64,000 bases of DNA, from the NCBI RefSeq assembly GCF_028747205.1, contig NZ_CP112880.1, positions 2,046,001-2,110,000 on the forward strand, given 5' to 3'. The position numbers and the translations under genes were made by a program. The notes below the pieces were generated by a model. That model was not told the origin of the DNA and searched no databases. It saw only the letters and a list, made by a program, of their open reading frames with translations. The DNA is from Streptomyces sp. CA-278952 (GTDB lineage: Bacteria > Actinomycetota > Actinomycetes > Streptomycetales > Streptomycetaceae). Numbering within the stretch: the stretch's first letter is position 1; each line of letters begins with the position of its first letter. Shown here one piece after another: positions 56,830 through 64,000 of the stretch.

Positions 56830-57059
56830 CGTTTGCTCCTCACCGCGAGACGGCCCGCAGGGTTCCACAAGCCGTCTCCACGCTCGCCGCAGTCGAACCG
56901 GAGCGCCACCGAGACGGCGCAGGCGGGCTACGCACGCGGCCCACGATCCTCTCCCCGGTGCGTGCTGGATGCCGGGCTCGGCCACGGGCGCCCATGTCGT
57001 CGACAGCAGCACGGTGCGCTTGGGGGCGGGTGCGGCAGCCGTCTGGCGGCCGCCGCTCC

Positions 57060-57599
57060 TCACTGGTGGCCGGCGGACTCCTCCAGGTAGGCGAGCGCGC
57101 CGACGCCGTCCTTGGCGAAGAAGACCAGGTCGGTCAGGGGGATGGGCAGGAAGCCCTCGTCCTCCATGCGCTGGAACTGCTGGCGCAGCCCGTCGTAGAA
57201 GCCCGCCGTGTTCAGCAGGACGACCGGCTTGGTGTGCTTGCCGTGCTTCTTCAGCTCCAGGATCTCGGTGGCCTCGTCGAGTGTCCCGGTTCCGCCGACC
57301 ATGATCACGACGGCGTCGGCCTTCTCCAGGAGGAGCGCCTTGCGCTCGGCGAGGTCGCGGGCGATCACCATCTCGTCGGCATTCTTCCGGGCGCTCGCGG
57401 CGAGGAACTCCACCGATACGCCCACGAGCCGTCCGCCCGCCGCCTGCACGCCGTCCGCGACGACCTTCATCAGCCCGCGCTCCGATCCGCCCCAGACGAG
57501 GGTGTGCCCGCCCCTGCCGAGCAGCTCGGCGAACTCCCGGGCAGGCACGGTGTAGCGGTCGTCGAGGTCGGCGGCGGAGAGGAAGACGCAGATGTTCAT
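57060..57599 (-). CDS. LOG-family protein (cytokinin-riboside-monophosphate phosphoribohydrolase-like)
   Basis: 179 residues from ATG at 57599. The N-terminus MNICVFLSAADLDDRY replaces the usual FCGSS, followed by VWGGSERGLMKVVADGV and the nucleotide-binding VGGTGTLDEATEIL in place of the family's PGGxGTxxE (Pro changed to Val). The family hydrolyses AMP-type nucleotide N-glycosidic bonds. Substrate unproved because of the motif variation. Divergent from the DUF427 gene. Confidence 0.85.
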   Translation of the reverse strand: MNICVFLSAADLDDRYTVPAREFAELLGRGGHTLVWGGSERGLMKVVADGVQAAGGRLVGVSVEFLAASARKNADEMVIARDLAERKALLLEKADAVVIMVGGTGTLDEATEILELKKHGKHTKPVVLLNTAGFYDGLRQQFQRMEDEGFLPIPLTDLVFFAKDGVGALAYLEESAGHQ

Positions 57600-57688
57600 G
57601 GGGCAACCGTAGACTTCCTCGGCCACCCGTTGGGGGGAGGGTTCGGCGTACGGGGAAGAACACGGCCTCGTACACCGCTGAAACAGGC

Positions 57689-58024
57689 ATGACTGCCACG
57701 CGAGGACACCGCATCACCGTCGAGCCGGGCACCGAGCACGTCCGGGTGGTGCACGACGGACAGCTTCTGGCCGAGAGCCGCCGCCCGCTCGTGCTCCGCG
57801 AGACGGGCTGTCCGGTCCGCTACTACCTGCCGCCCGAGGACGTCCGCACCGACCTCCTCTCCCCGTCGGACACCTCCACCCACTGCCCGTTCAAGGGGGA
57901 CGCCTCCTACTGGTCCCGACCCGGGGCCGACGATCTCGTCTGGGCCTACCCGGACCCGAAGCCCGAAGTCGCGACAATCAAGGACCACTTCTGCTTCTAC
58001 GCGGCGGAGACGGTGGCCGACTGA
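57689..58024 (+). CDS. DUF427-family protein
   Basis: 111 residues: HRITVEPGTEHVRVVHDGQL, then LAESRRPLVLRETGCPVRYYLPPEDV, STHCPFKGDASYW and VWAYPDP. The CPFKGDASYW signature is the hallmark of the DUF427 fold. The sequence reveals no enzymatic function. Starts at ATG 57689 without a strong ribosome-binding site. Confidence 0.9.
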   Translation: MTATRGHRITVEPGTEHVRVVHDGQLLAESRRPLVLRETGCPVRYYLPPEDVRTDLLSPSDTSTHCPFKGDASYWSRPGADDLVWAYPDPKPEVATIKDHFCFYAAETVAD

Positions 58025-58098
58025 CTGCCGGACGCTCGCCCGTAAAGTTTTTTCGGGTGGAGCGATGAGTTTGCCGGACCGACCCGGTCTCCTCTCCC

Positions 58099-58902
58099 AT
58101 GGACAGGATTCTCTCCGCCGACGGCACGCCGATCGCCTACCGACGCCAGGGCGACGGCCCGCCGCTGGTGCTGGTCGGCGGCGCGCTGAGCGCGTCGGCT
58201 GCCGACGCGCCGCTGGCCGCTCTGCTCGCTCCGCGCTTCATGGTGCTCACCTACGACCGCCGGGGCCGGGGCGCCAGCGGTGACGCCGGGCGCGGCTCCG
58301 TGGCGCGGGAGGTCGAGGATCTGACCGCCGTCGTCGGGGCCGCCGGGGCGGGCGCTTCGGTGTTCGGGATGTCGTCGGGCGGGGCACTGGCCCTGGAGGC
58401 GGTCGCCGCCGGGCTGCCGGTGGAGCTGCTCGCCGTGTACGAGCCGCCCTATACGCCGGGCGCGTCGGGGCTGCTGTTCAAGGCCCGCTGCACGGCCCGG
58501 CTGCACCGGCTGCTGGCGGCCGGGGACCGGGGCGGGGCGGTGGAGCTGTTCCTGTCGATGACGGGTGTCGCGGAGGAGACGGCCGCCCGGATGCGGCGCA
58601 CCCCGCTGTGGACGGAGCTGGAGGCGATGGCGCACACCCTGGCCTACGACGACGCCCTGCTGGGCGACGGGGCGGTCCCGGTCGAGAGGTTCGCGGCCGT
58701 AGCGGCCCGGACGCTGGTGATCTGCGGCGGCTTCAGCAGCCCCCCGGCGCGTGCGGCGACCCGGGCCCTGGCCGAGGCGCTGCCGCGCGGCCGGCACCGC
58801 ACGCTGACGGGCCAGATGCGCGAGGTGGCGCCCCAGGTGCTCGCGCCGGTGCTGGCGGAGTTCTTCGCCAAGGACGTGTACGCGTACCGGCAGGCGTCGT
58901 AG
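58099..58902 (+). CDS. Alpha/beta-hydrolase
   Basis: 267 residues. Typical alpha/beta-hydrolase fold with GDGPPLVLVGG (oxyanion region), LTYDRRGRGASGD, and the nucleophile elbow VFGMSSGGALALEA (GxSxG reads GMSSG). Then a lid region and a C-terminal GQMREVAPQVLAP in place of a clear GxxH histidine, so the usual catalytic His is not obvious. Activity may be lost or the His located differently. No ribosome-binding site precedes ATG 58099; it may be leaderless or read from an upstream start. Confidence 0.82.
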   Translation: MDRILSADGTPIAYRRQGDGPPLVLVGGALSASAADAPLAALLAPRFMVLTYDRRGRGASGDAGRGSVAREVEDLTAVVGAAGAGASVFGMSSGGALALEAVAAGLPVELLAVYEPPYTPGASGLLFKARCTARLHRLLAAGDRGGAVELFLSMTGVAEETAARMRRTPLWTELEAMAHTLAYDDALLGDGAVPVERFAAVAARTLVICGGFSSPPARAATRALAEALPRGRHRTLTGQMREVAPQVLAPVLAEFFAKDVYAYRQAS

Positions 58903-58909
58903 GCCTTCT

Positions 58910-58960
58910 CCCGCGCCGGCCGGCGCGGGGCTGCCCTCCGGCCGGTCCGGCCGGGGGCCC
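58910..58960. terminator. GC-rich palindrome cluster between convergent hydrolase and mnmA genes
   Basis: A perfect 20-bp palindrome (CCCGCGCCGGCCGGCGCGGG, 58910-58929) followed by a second hairpin of CCGGCC and GGCCGG repeats. It overlaps the ends of two convergent genes. Confidence 0.55.
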
Positions 58961-58965
58961 CGGCG

Positions 58966-60102
58966 TCAGCCGCCCGTCGCCACCCGCTCACGCCGGGACG
59001 TCGTGGCGATGGTGGCCGAGCCGACCACGCGCGTGCCGTCGTACAGGACGACCGCCTGGCCGGGGGCCACGCCCCGGACCGGCTCGGTGAAGGTGACGTT
59101 CAGCTCCGTGCCGTCCACCAGCTCGGCCGTGACCTCGGTCTCGCCGCCGTGGGCGCGGAGCTGGGCGGTGTACGTGCCGGGGCCGGACGGGGGCGTTCCG
59201 CACCAGCGGGGCTTGATGGCGGTCAGGGCGGTCACGTCGAGGGCCTCGACGGGGCCGACGGTGACGGTGTTGTTCACCGGGGAGATGTCGAGGACGTAGC
59301 GCGGCTTGCCGTCGGGGGCCGGGTGGCCGATCTTCAGGCCCTTGCGCTGTCCGATGGTGAAGCCGAAAGTACCCTCGTGGGTGCCCAGCTTCGTACCGGA
59401 CTCGTCGAGGATGTCGCCCTCGGCCGGGCCGCCGAGGCGGTTCGCCAGGAAGCCCTGGGTGTCGCCGTCGGCGATGAAGCAGATGTCGTGGCTGTCGGGC
59501 TTCTTGGCTACGGCCAGGCCCCGGCGCTCGGCCTCGGCGCGGATCTCGTCCTTGGTGGTGAGGGTGTCGCCGAGCGGGAACATGGCGTGGGCGAGCTGCT
59601 TCTCGTCCAGGACGCCGAGCACATAGCTCTGGTCCTTGGCCATGTCGGAGGCGCGGTGCAGCTCGCGGCTGCCGTCCTCGGTGAGTACGACGGTGGCGTA
59701 GTGGCCGGTGCACACGGCGTCGAAGCCGAGGGCGAGGGCCTTGTCGAGCAGCGCGGCGAACTTGATCTTCTCGTTGCAGCGCAGGCAGGGGTTGGGGGTG
59801 CGCCCGGCCTCGTACTCCGCGACGAAGTCCTCGACGACGTCCTCGCGGAAGCGTTCCGCCAGGTCCCAGACGTAGAAGGGGATACCGATGACGTCGGCCG
59901 CGCGGCGGGCGTCCCGGGAGTCCTCGATGGTGCAACACCCGCGCGCCCCGGTCCGGAAGGACTGGGGGTTCGCGGACAGGGCGAGGTGGACACCGGTCAC
60001 GTCGTGGCCCGCCTCGGCGGCACGGGCCGCGGCGACGGCGGAGTCCACGCCGCCCGACATCGCGGCGAGGACACGCAGGGGGCGCTGGGAAGTCTGAGTC
60101 AT
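58966..60102 (-). CDS. mnmA: tRNA-specific 2-thiouridylase
   Basis: 378 residues. Thiolates U34 of Lys, Glu and Gln tRNAs. The PP-loop is [13 protein letters not shown] near residue 15; [18 protein letters not shown] is a signature, the cysteine-bearing [12 protein letters not shown] follows, and [10 protein letters not shown] is the second catalytic Cys. The C-terminal barrel ([13 protein letters not shown]) is typical. It accepts sulfur from a cysteine desulfurase, and a cysteine desulfurase gene lies 0.8 kb away on the same strand. Normal length. Confidence 0.96.
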   Translation of the reverse strand: MTQTSQRPLRVLAAMSGGVDSAVAAARAAEAGHDVTGVHLALSANPQSFRTGARGCCTIEDSRDARRAADVIGIPFYVWDLAERFREDVVEDFVAEYEAGRTPNPCLRCNEKIKFAALLDKALALGFDAVCTGHYATVVLTEDGSRELHRASDMAKDQSYVLGVLDEKQLAHAMFPLGDTLTTKDEIRAEAERRGLAVAKKPDSHDICFIADGDTQGFLANRLGGPAEGDILDESGTKLGTHEGTFGFTIGQRKGLKIGHPAPDGKPRYVLDISPVNNTVTVGPVEALDVTALTAIKPRWCGTPPSGPGTYTAQLRAHGGETEVTAELVDGTELNVTFTEPVRGVAPGQAVVLYDGTRVVGSATIATTSRRERVATGG

Positions 60103-60163
60103 AGCTCCTCCAGGGTACGGGTCGCCGGGAACCGAACGCTCGCGGATATGCGTTGACGATCAC

Positions 60164-60901
60164 ATGGGGAACAACGGAAGTACCCGGGGCGCGCGAAAGT
60201 CTTCGGGCTCGTCTTCGCGGAAGAAGCCGGCGAACGGCGTCAGCCGGCGCGCGCTGCTGATCGGCAGCGGTGCGGTGGCGGCCGCCGGTACCGCCGCCGT
60301 GCTCGCGCACGACCAGGTCAAGCGCCTGTGGTGGCAGGTGCCCGGGGTCGAGAAGCCCCGGAAGCCGGGCGAGCTGGACTACGCGGGGGCGACCTGGGTG
60401 GCCGCGTCGGAGGCGAACTGGCGGCGGGCGGACCGGCCGGACGACTTCACGATCGACCGCGTGATCATCCATGTCACCCAGGGCAGCTTCGCCAGTGCGG
60501 TGCGGGTGTTCCAGGACCCCGCCCACCAGGCCGCGACGCACTACATCGTGGGGCAGGACGGGCGGGTGGTGCAGATGATCCGCGAGCTCGACGTGGCGTA
60601 CCAGGCGGGCGACCGCGCGTACAACGAGCGCGGTGTCGGCATCGAGCACGAGGGGTTCGTGGACCGGCCGAAGGACCTCACGAAGGCGATGTACGAGTCC
60701 TCGGCGCGGCTCACGGCGTCGATCTGCGCGCGGCACGGCATACCCGTCGACCGGGAGCACATCATCGGGCACGTGGAGGTGCCCGGCACCGACCACACGG
60801 ACCCGGGCCCGCACTGGGACTGGGACCGCTATCTGGAGCTGGTGCGCCGGGCCGCGACGGCGCCGCCCAGCCCTTCCCCCACGCCGTCGGCGAAGGCGTA
60901 G
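60164..60901 (+). CDS. N-acetylmuramoyl-L-alanine amidase, PGRP/AmpD-type, exported
   Basis: 245 residues. Twin-arginine-like signal (SRRALLIGSGAVAAAGTAAV). Amidase_2 domain (about 75-225): RVIIHVTQGSF with the first zinc His, GVGIEHEGFVDRP with Glu, and GHVEVPGTDHTDPGPHWDW with His and Asp. It would cut the bond between N-acetylmuramic acid and the peptide stem. It lies divergently from mnmA with only 61 bases between them, so both promoters are in that gap. The Pro/Ser-rich tail is short. Confidence 0.93.
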   Translation: MGNNGSTRGARKSSGSSSRKKPANGVSRRALLIGSGAVAAAGTAAVLAHDQVKRLWWQVPGVEKPRKPGELDYAGATWVAASEANWRRADRPDDFTIDRVIIHVTQGSFASAVRVFQDPAHQAATHYIVGQDGRVVQMIRELDVAYQAGDRAYNERGVGIEHEGFVDRPKDLTKAMYESSARLTASICARHGIPVDREHIIGHVEVPGTDHTDPGPHWDWDRYLELVRRAATAPPSPSPTPSAKA

Positions 60902-60907
60902 CGGCGC

Positions 60908-60946
60908 CTGACGGCTCCCGGGCGTCCGGCTGAGCCCTGCCGTCAG
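60908..60946. terminator. Hairpin between the amidase and cysteine desulfurase genes
   Basis: CTGACGGC (60908-60915) with GCCGTCAG (60939-60946), perfect 8-bp stem and a 23-base loop, at the junction of two convergent genes and overlapping the desulfurase stop. Confidence 0.5.
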
Positions 60947-62112
60947 CTGAGCCCGGCCGTCCTCGCCCGCTCCACCGCCGGGCCGATCGCCTCGGCCAGC
61001 GCCTTCACGTCGTCCTCGGTCGAGGTGTGGCCGAGCGAGAAGCGCAGGGTGCCCCGGGCCAGCTCCGGATCGGTGCCGGTGGCGAGCAGGACGTGGCTGG
61101 GCTGGGCGATCCCGGCGGTGCAGGCGGAGCCGGTGGAGCACTCGATGCCCTGGGCGTCCAGCAGCAGGAGGAGGGAGTCGCCCTCGCAGCCCGGGAAGCT
61201 GAAGTGGGCGTTGGCCGGGAGGCGTCCGGCCGGTTCCGGGTCGCCGCCGAGCACGGCGTCCGGCACGGCCCGGCGCACGGCGGCCACGAGGTCGTCGCGC
61301 AGGGAGCCCACGCGCCGGGCGAACTGCTCGCGCCGCTCGGCCGCCAGCCGTCCGGCGACCGCGAAGGAGGCGACGGCGGGCACGTCCAGGGTGCCGGAGC
61401 GCACGTGCCGCTCCTGGCCGCCGCCGTGCAGGACGGGTACGGGGGTGTGGTCGCGGCCCAGCAGCAGCGCGCCGATCCCGAAGGGGCCGCCGATCTTGTG
61501 CCCGCTGACCGTCATCGCGGCCAGTCCGGAGCGGGCGAAGTCGACCTCCAGCTGACCGAAGGCCTGGACCGCGTCGGCGTGCATGGGGATGGAGAACTCG
61601 GCCGCCACCGCTGCCAGTTCGCGGACCGGCATGATGGTGCCGATCTCGTTGTTGGCCCACATCACGGTGATCATCGCGACGTCGTCGGGGTCGCGGAGGA
61701 TCGCCTCGCGCAGGTCCTCGGGGTGGACCCGGCCGTGGCGGTCGACCGGGAGGTAGTCGACGGTCGCGCCCTCGTGCTCCGCGAGCCAGTCGACGGCGTC
61801 CAGGACCGCGTGGTGTTCGACGGGACCGGCGAGGACCCGGGTGCGGCGGGGGTCGGCGTCGCGCCGGGACCAGTAGAGGCCCTTCACGGCGAGGTTGTCG
61901 GCCTCCGTGCCTCCGGAGGTGAGGACCACCTCGCTGGGGCGTGCGCCGAGGGCGTCGGCGAGGGCTTCTCTGGACTCCTCGACGGTACGGCGGGCCCGGC
62001 GGCCGGCGGCGTGGAGTGAGGACGCGTTGCCGGTGGCGGAGAGCTGGGCGGTCATCGCCTCGATCGCTTCGGGAAGCATCGGGGTGGTCGCGGCGTGGTC
62101 GAGGTAAGCCAT
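60943..62112 (-). CDS. Cysteine desulfurase (IscS/NifS class)
   Basis: 389 residues from ATG at 62112. PLP enzyme that removes sulfur from cysteine for thiolation and Fe-S assembly. [20 protein letters not shown] is a typical start; [45 protein letters not shown], and the [14 protein letters not shown] motif with the PLP Lys follow. [17 protein letters not shown] has the persulfide-forming Cys. It likely feeds MnmA. An ATG further upstream is unlikely. Confidence 0.93.
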   Translation of the reverse strand: MAYLDHAATTPMLPEAIEAMTAQLSATGNASSLHAAGRRARRTVEESREALADALGARPSEVVLTSGGTEADNLAVKGLYWSRRDADPRRTRVLAGPVEHHAVLDAVDWLAEHEGATVDYLPVDRHGRVHPEDLREAILRDPDDVAMITVMWANNEIGTIMPVRELAAVAAEFSIPMHADAVQAFGQLEVDFARSGLAAMTVSGHKIGGPFGIGALLLGRDHTPVPVLHGGGQERHVRSGTLDVPAVASFAVAGRLAAERREQFARRVGSLRDDLVAAVRRAVPDAVLGGDPEPAGRLPANAHFSFPGCEGDSLLLLLDAQGIECSTGSACTAGIAQPSHVLLATGTDPELARGTLRFSLGHTSTEDDVKALAEAIGPAVERARTAGLS

Positions 62113-62457
62113 GGTGGAGCCGATTCTACGAGCCCGGGGTGGGGCGCATGCCGGGCGCGTCACGGCCGGACCCCCGCGCACGCCCCCGGACGCCCGGCCC
62201 TGGGTGCCGTGGACCGGCTCGGAGGCCGGCCAAAAGCCCCGCCCGGAGCCCGATCCGGTACGGGCAGGGCGGCTCGCGGGGCCGCGTCGGGGCCGTGCGT
62301 CCGCCGCCGGGACTCCAGGAGGCCGTGCCGTTGACGGTGACCCGGAACGGCGAGCACGGCGAGGTCGGCGAGGTCGGCGATGCCCGGGGCGCGCCCCGGG
62401 CGGCTGGTGCGACCGCCCTTGACCCTCCCGTAACAGGAGGCCCTACGGTCCCCGGGT
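62113..62457. other. 345-bp divergent region between cysteine desulfurase and DUF2268 genes
   Basis: No gene recognised; the strand between contains GGTCGGCGAGGTCGGCGA repeats and the promoter of the metalloprotease gene, detailed as a separate element. The cysteine desulfurase promoter is expected near 62120-62200. Confidence 0.6.
62419..62449 (+). promoter_or_regulatory. MerR-type promoter with 19-bp spacer in front of the DUF2268/MerR operon
   Basis: TTGACC (62419-62424) and TACGGT (62444-62449) are separated by 19 bases, longer than the usual 17-18 and typical of promoters twisted by MerR proteins. The spacer holds CCTCC-C-GTAAC-A-GGAGG, an imperfect dyad centred at 62432. The start of transcription would fall at or near the ATG (62458), giving a leaderless mRNA; the AGGAGG is then part of the operator and too far (18 bases) to be a ribosome-binding site. 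A MerR gene is in the same direction 0.9 kb downstream. Confidence 0.6.
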
Positions 62458-63342
62458 ATGAAGATCGTCGTCCATGACACCGCCTCCGCACTCCTCGACC
62501 TCCTGCGCCGCCCCGCGGCCCAACGATCCGACGCCCTGCGCGAGATGCTCGCCCCGTTGCAGGAGGTGATGTCCCTGGTGGGGGTCGGAGACCTGGTCGA
62601 GAGGCACCGCGCGGGCAGCGGGTTCCCCCTCGACCGGGACGACTCCCGCCACCGGGAGGCCCTGGAGCGGATGCGGGAGGCCCGGGTGTGGCAGCGGATC
62701 GAGGATTCCCTCGCCGCCGCGCGGGAGCGGCTGAGCGCGGCGGCGCCCAGTGCGCGGACCGCCGGCACCGTGCACGTGGTTCTGGTGCTCGGCGACCCGG
62801 ACGACCCGATGATGCGCCTCAACCAGGGCTATTTCGGCCTCGGCGGCATCCCGGGCGCGATCCTGCTGATGATGTGGCCCACCGCGACTGCCCTCGCCAA
62901 GATCGAGCACGCCGCCGCCCACGAGCTGCACCACAACGTCCGCTACGCCAATGTGGACTGGGACCCGATGGCGGTCACCGTCGGCGAGCAGGTCGTGGCC
63001 GAGGGGCTGGCCGAGGCCTTCGTGCGGGAGCTGGCGGGCGAGGACGCCATGGGCCCCTGGGCGACCTCGCTGTCCGGCGCGGAGCTGGACGACGCCTGCG
63101 CGAAGGTGGCGGCCGGGATCGACGTCGCGGGCATGCGGAACCTGTCCCCGTACGTGTTCGGCGACCGCACCGCCCGCCGACTGGGGCAGGAGCCGGTCGG
63201 GCTGCCGGACTTCGCCGGGTACGCGGCCGGGCTGCGCTTCGCCGACGCCCACCTCGCGGCCTCCGGGCTGACCGCCGCCGCGAGCGTCGCCCTGCCGGCG
63301 CGCGAGGTTCTCGGACACGCGGGCGTGCCGACCGCCGCGTGA
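62458..63342 (+). CDS. DUF2268-type zinc metalloprotease-like protein
   Basis: 294 residues. Cytoplasmic, no signal peptide. The zinc motif AAHELHHNVRY (HExxH, about residue 155) is followed some 25 residues later by VVAEGLAEAF with a Glu that would be the third ligand. PDDPMMRLNQGYFGLGGIPG and the N-terminal VVHDTASALLDLL segment occur in this actinobacterial/Bacillus family. Peptidase activity has not been shown. It lies 44 bases upstream of a MerR regulator gene and is probably in its regulon. Confidence 0.82.
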   Translation: MKIVVHDTASALLDLLRRPAAQRSDALREMLAPLQEVMSLVGVGDLVERHRAGSGFPLDRDDSRHREALERMREARVWQRIEDSLAAARERLSAAAPSARTAGTVHVVLVLGDPDDPMMRLNQGYFGLGGIPGAILLMMWPTATALAKIEHAAAHELHHNVRYANVDWDPMAVTVGEQVVAEGLAEAFVRELAGEDAMGPWATSLSGAELDDACAKVAAGIDVAGMRNLSPYVFGDRTARRLGQEPVGLPDFAGYAAGLRFADAHLAASGLTAAASVALPAREVLGHAGVPTAA

Positions 63343-63386
63343 CCCGGCCCGGGGGCCTTTGCCTCCGGTTCCGGGAGACTGGACCG

Positions 63387-64000
63387 ATGAGGAGCGAGGA
63401 GCGGGGACCCGAGGAACCTCCCGCCGACGGCCTGACCGTCGGCCGGACGGCCGGGCTCGTCGGGGTCAGTGTGAAGACGCTGCACCATTGGGACGGGATC
63501 GGGCTGGTGCGGCCGGGCGGGCGTACGAGGGCCGGGTACCGGGTGTACGGGGACGACGACGTCGCCCGGCTGCACCGGGTCCTCGTCTACCGGGAGATCG
63601 GCATCCCGCTCGCCGAGATCGGGCGCCTCCTGGACGACCCGGAGGTCGACGCGCGCGAGCATCTGCGGCGGCAGCGGGGGCAGCTAGCGGAGCGGATCTC
63701 CCGGCTGGAGCGGATGGTCGGCGCGGTGGACCGCATGCTGCTGGAGTCGAAGCCGGGGATCCGTCTGACGCCCGAGGAACAGGTGGAGATCTTCGGGGCC
63801 GACTGGGAGCCCGCCCGGACCGAGGTGGCCGAGGAGCGCTGGGGCGGCACGGCGCAGTGGGCGCAGTACGAGGAGCGGGCGGCCCGGATGAGCCGCGAGG
63901 ACTGGAAGGGCGTGGCGGCGGCGGTCGAGGCCCTGACCGCCGACCTCGCCACCGCGTACCGTACGGGCGTCGCTCCCGGGTCAGAGGTCGCGGACGCCCT
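63387..64000 (+). CDS. MerR-family transcriptional regulator, TipA-like (3' end beyond window)
   Basis: Partial, 204 residues seen. Winged helix-turn-helix at residues about 14-85: LTVGRTAGLVGVSVKTLHHW followed by GLVRPGGRTRAGYRVYGDDDVARLHRVLVYREIGIPLAEI. Then a coiled-coil linker (QRGQLAERISRLERMVGAVD) and the start of a TipAS-type ligand-binding domain (LTPEEQVEIFG, EERWGGTAQWAQYEE). TipA-class proteins sense thiopeptides or other drugs. It follows the DUF2268 gene closely and probably activates the promoter upstream of both. The effector is unknown. Confidence 0.85.
   Translation, partial: MRSEERGPEEPPADGLTVGRTAGLVGVSVKTLHHWDGIGLVRPGGRTRAGYRVYGDDDVARLHRVLVYREIGIPLAEIGRLLDDPEVDAREHLRRQRGQLAERISRLERMVGAVDRMLLESKPGIRLTPEEQVEIFGADWEPARTEVAEERWGGTAQWAQYEERAARMSREDWKGVAAAVEALTADLATAYRTGVAPGSEVADA

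Noticed and set aside
62434..62440. AGGAGG before the DUF2268 gene as its ribosome-binding site
   Set aside because: It is 18 bases from the ATG and forms half of the dyad in a 19-bp promoter spacer, so it is more likely operator sequence.

Overview
The window is a stretch of Streptomyces chromosome, or of a very close relative. The evidence is the very high G+C, the GTG/TTG starts, short ATGA/GTGA overlaps, a gatCAB amidotransferase cluster, two c-di-GMP signalling proteins, a giant LuxR-type ATPase regulator and many actinomycete-specific small proteins. From memory the gene order follows the S. coelicolor core (cysteine desulfurase, mnmA, ligA, gatB/A/C, ilvBNC, serA, leuB, ilvE). I could not check this by alignment. 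I recognised no tRNA, rRNA, CRISPR array, insertion sequence or prophage.

Layout. (1) 1-2.2 kb: a TetR regulator (cut by the window edge) translationally coupled to agmatine deiminase behind a perfect 17-bp palindrome, then a lower-GC gene with a rare TTA codon. (2) 2.3-5 kb: ilvE and leuB, for branched-chain amino acids. (3) 5-9.3 kb: accessory DNA with a decayed LysR gene fused head-to-head to a 5'-truncated oxidoreductase, an AAC(2')-I-type acetyltransferase, a secreted chymotrypsin-like protease and a nitroreductase. (4) 9.4-13.4 kb: proline catabolism (proline and P5C dehydrogenases) with a divergent PucR regulator. (5) 13.4-18.2 kb: a cis-prenyltransferase, then a polymorphic toxin cassette consisting of an 839-residue membrane/prepilin-like protein with a C-terminal nuclease domain, a probable cognate immunity protein and a third coupled gene. 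(6) 18.3-24 kb: serA, ilvC, ilvN and ilvB, with a leader-peptide attenuator before ilvB. (7) 24-31.3 kb: a PAS-GGDEF-EAL protein with a degenerate EAL site, a 2-hydroxyacid dehydrogenase, an aldo/keto reductase, a sugar-dehydrogenase lipoprotein and a small DUF6191 protein. (8) 31.3-40.8 kb: a LuxR-family ATPase regulator, small and membrane proteins, a GNAT-MmpL pair and a Tat-exported phospholipase C. (9) 41-50.5 kb: gatB/small membrane protein/gatA/gatC, an RmdB-like c-di-GMP protein, ligA and a MetE-type protein. (10) 50.6-58.9 kb: an SDR, then a stress or accessory block (GAF-PP2C phosphatase plus STAS protein, flavohaemoglobin plus PPOX protein, small proteins, LOG, DUF427, a hydrolase). 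(11) 59-64 kb: mnmA, a PGRP-type amidase, a cysteine desulfurase (likely sulfur donor for MnmA), and a leaderless metalloprotease-MerR operon behind a 19-bp-spacer promoter.

The most interesting items are the toxin cassette with its type IV prepilin-like N-terminus (14.3-18.2 kb), the MerR-type leaderless promoter at 62.4 kb, the gene-fusion scar at 5.6 kb, the ilvB attenuator, and several perfect palindromes beside regulators or their likely targets. Strand assignments come from reading frame, family resemblance and ribosome-binding sites. Family names come from remembered motifs, not searches.
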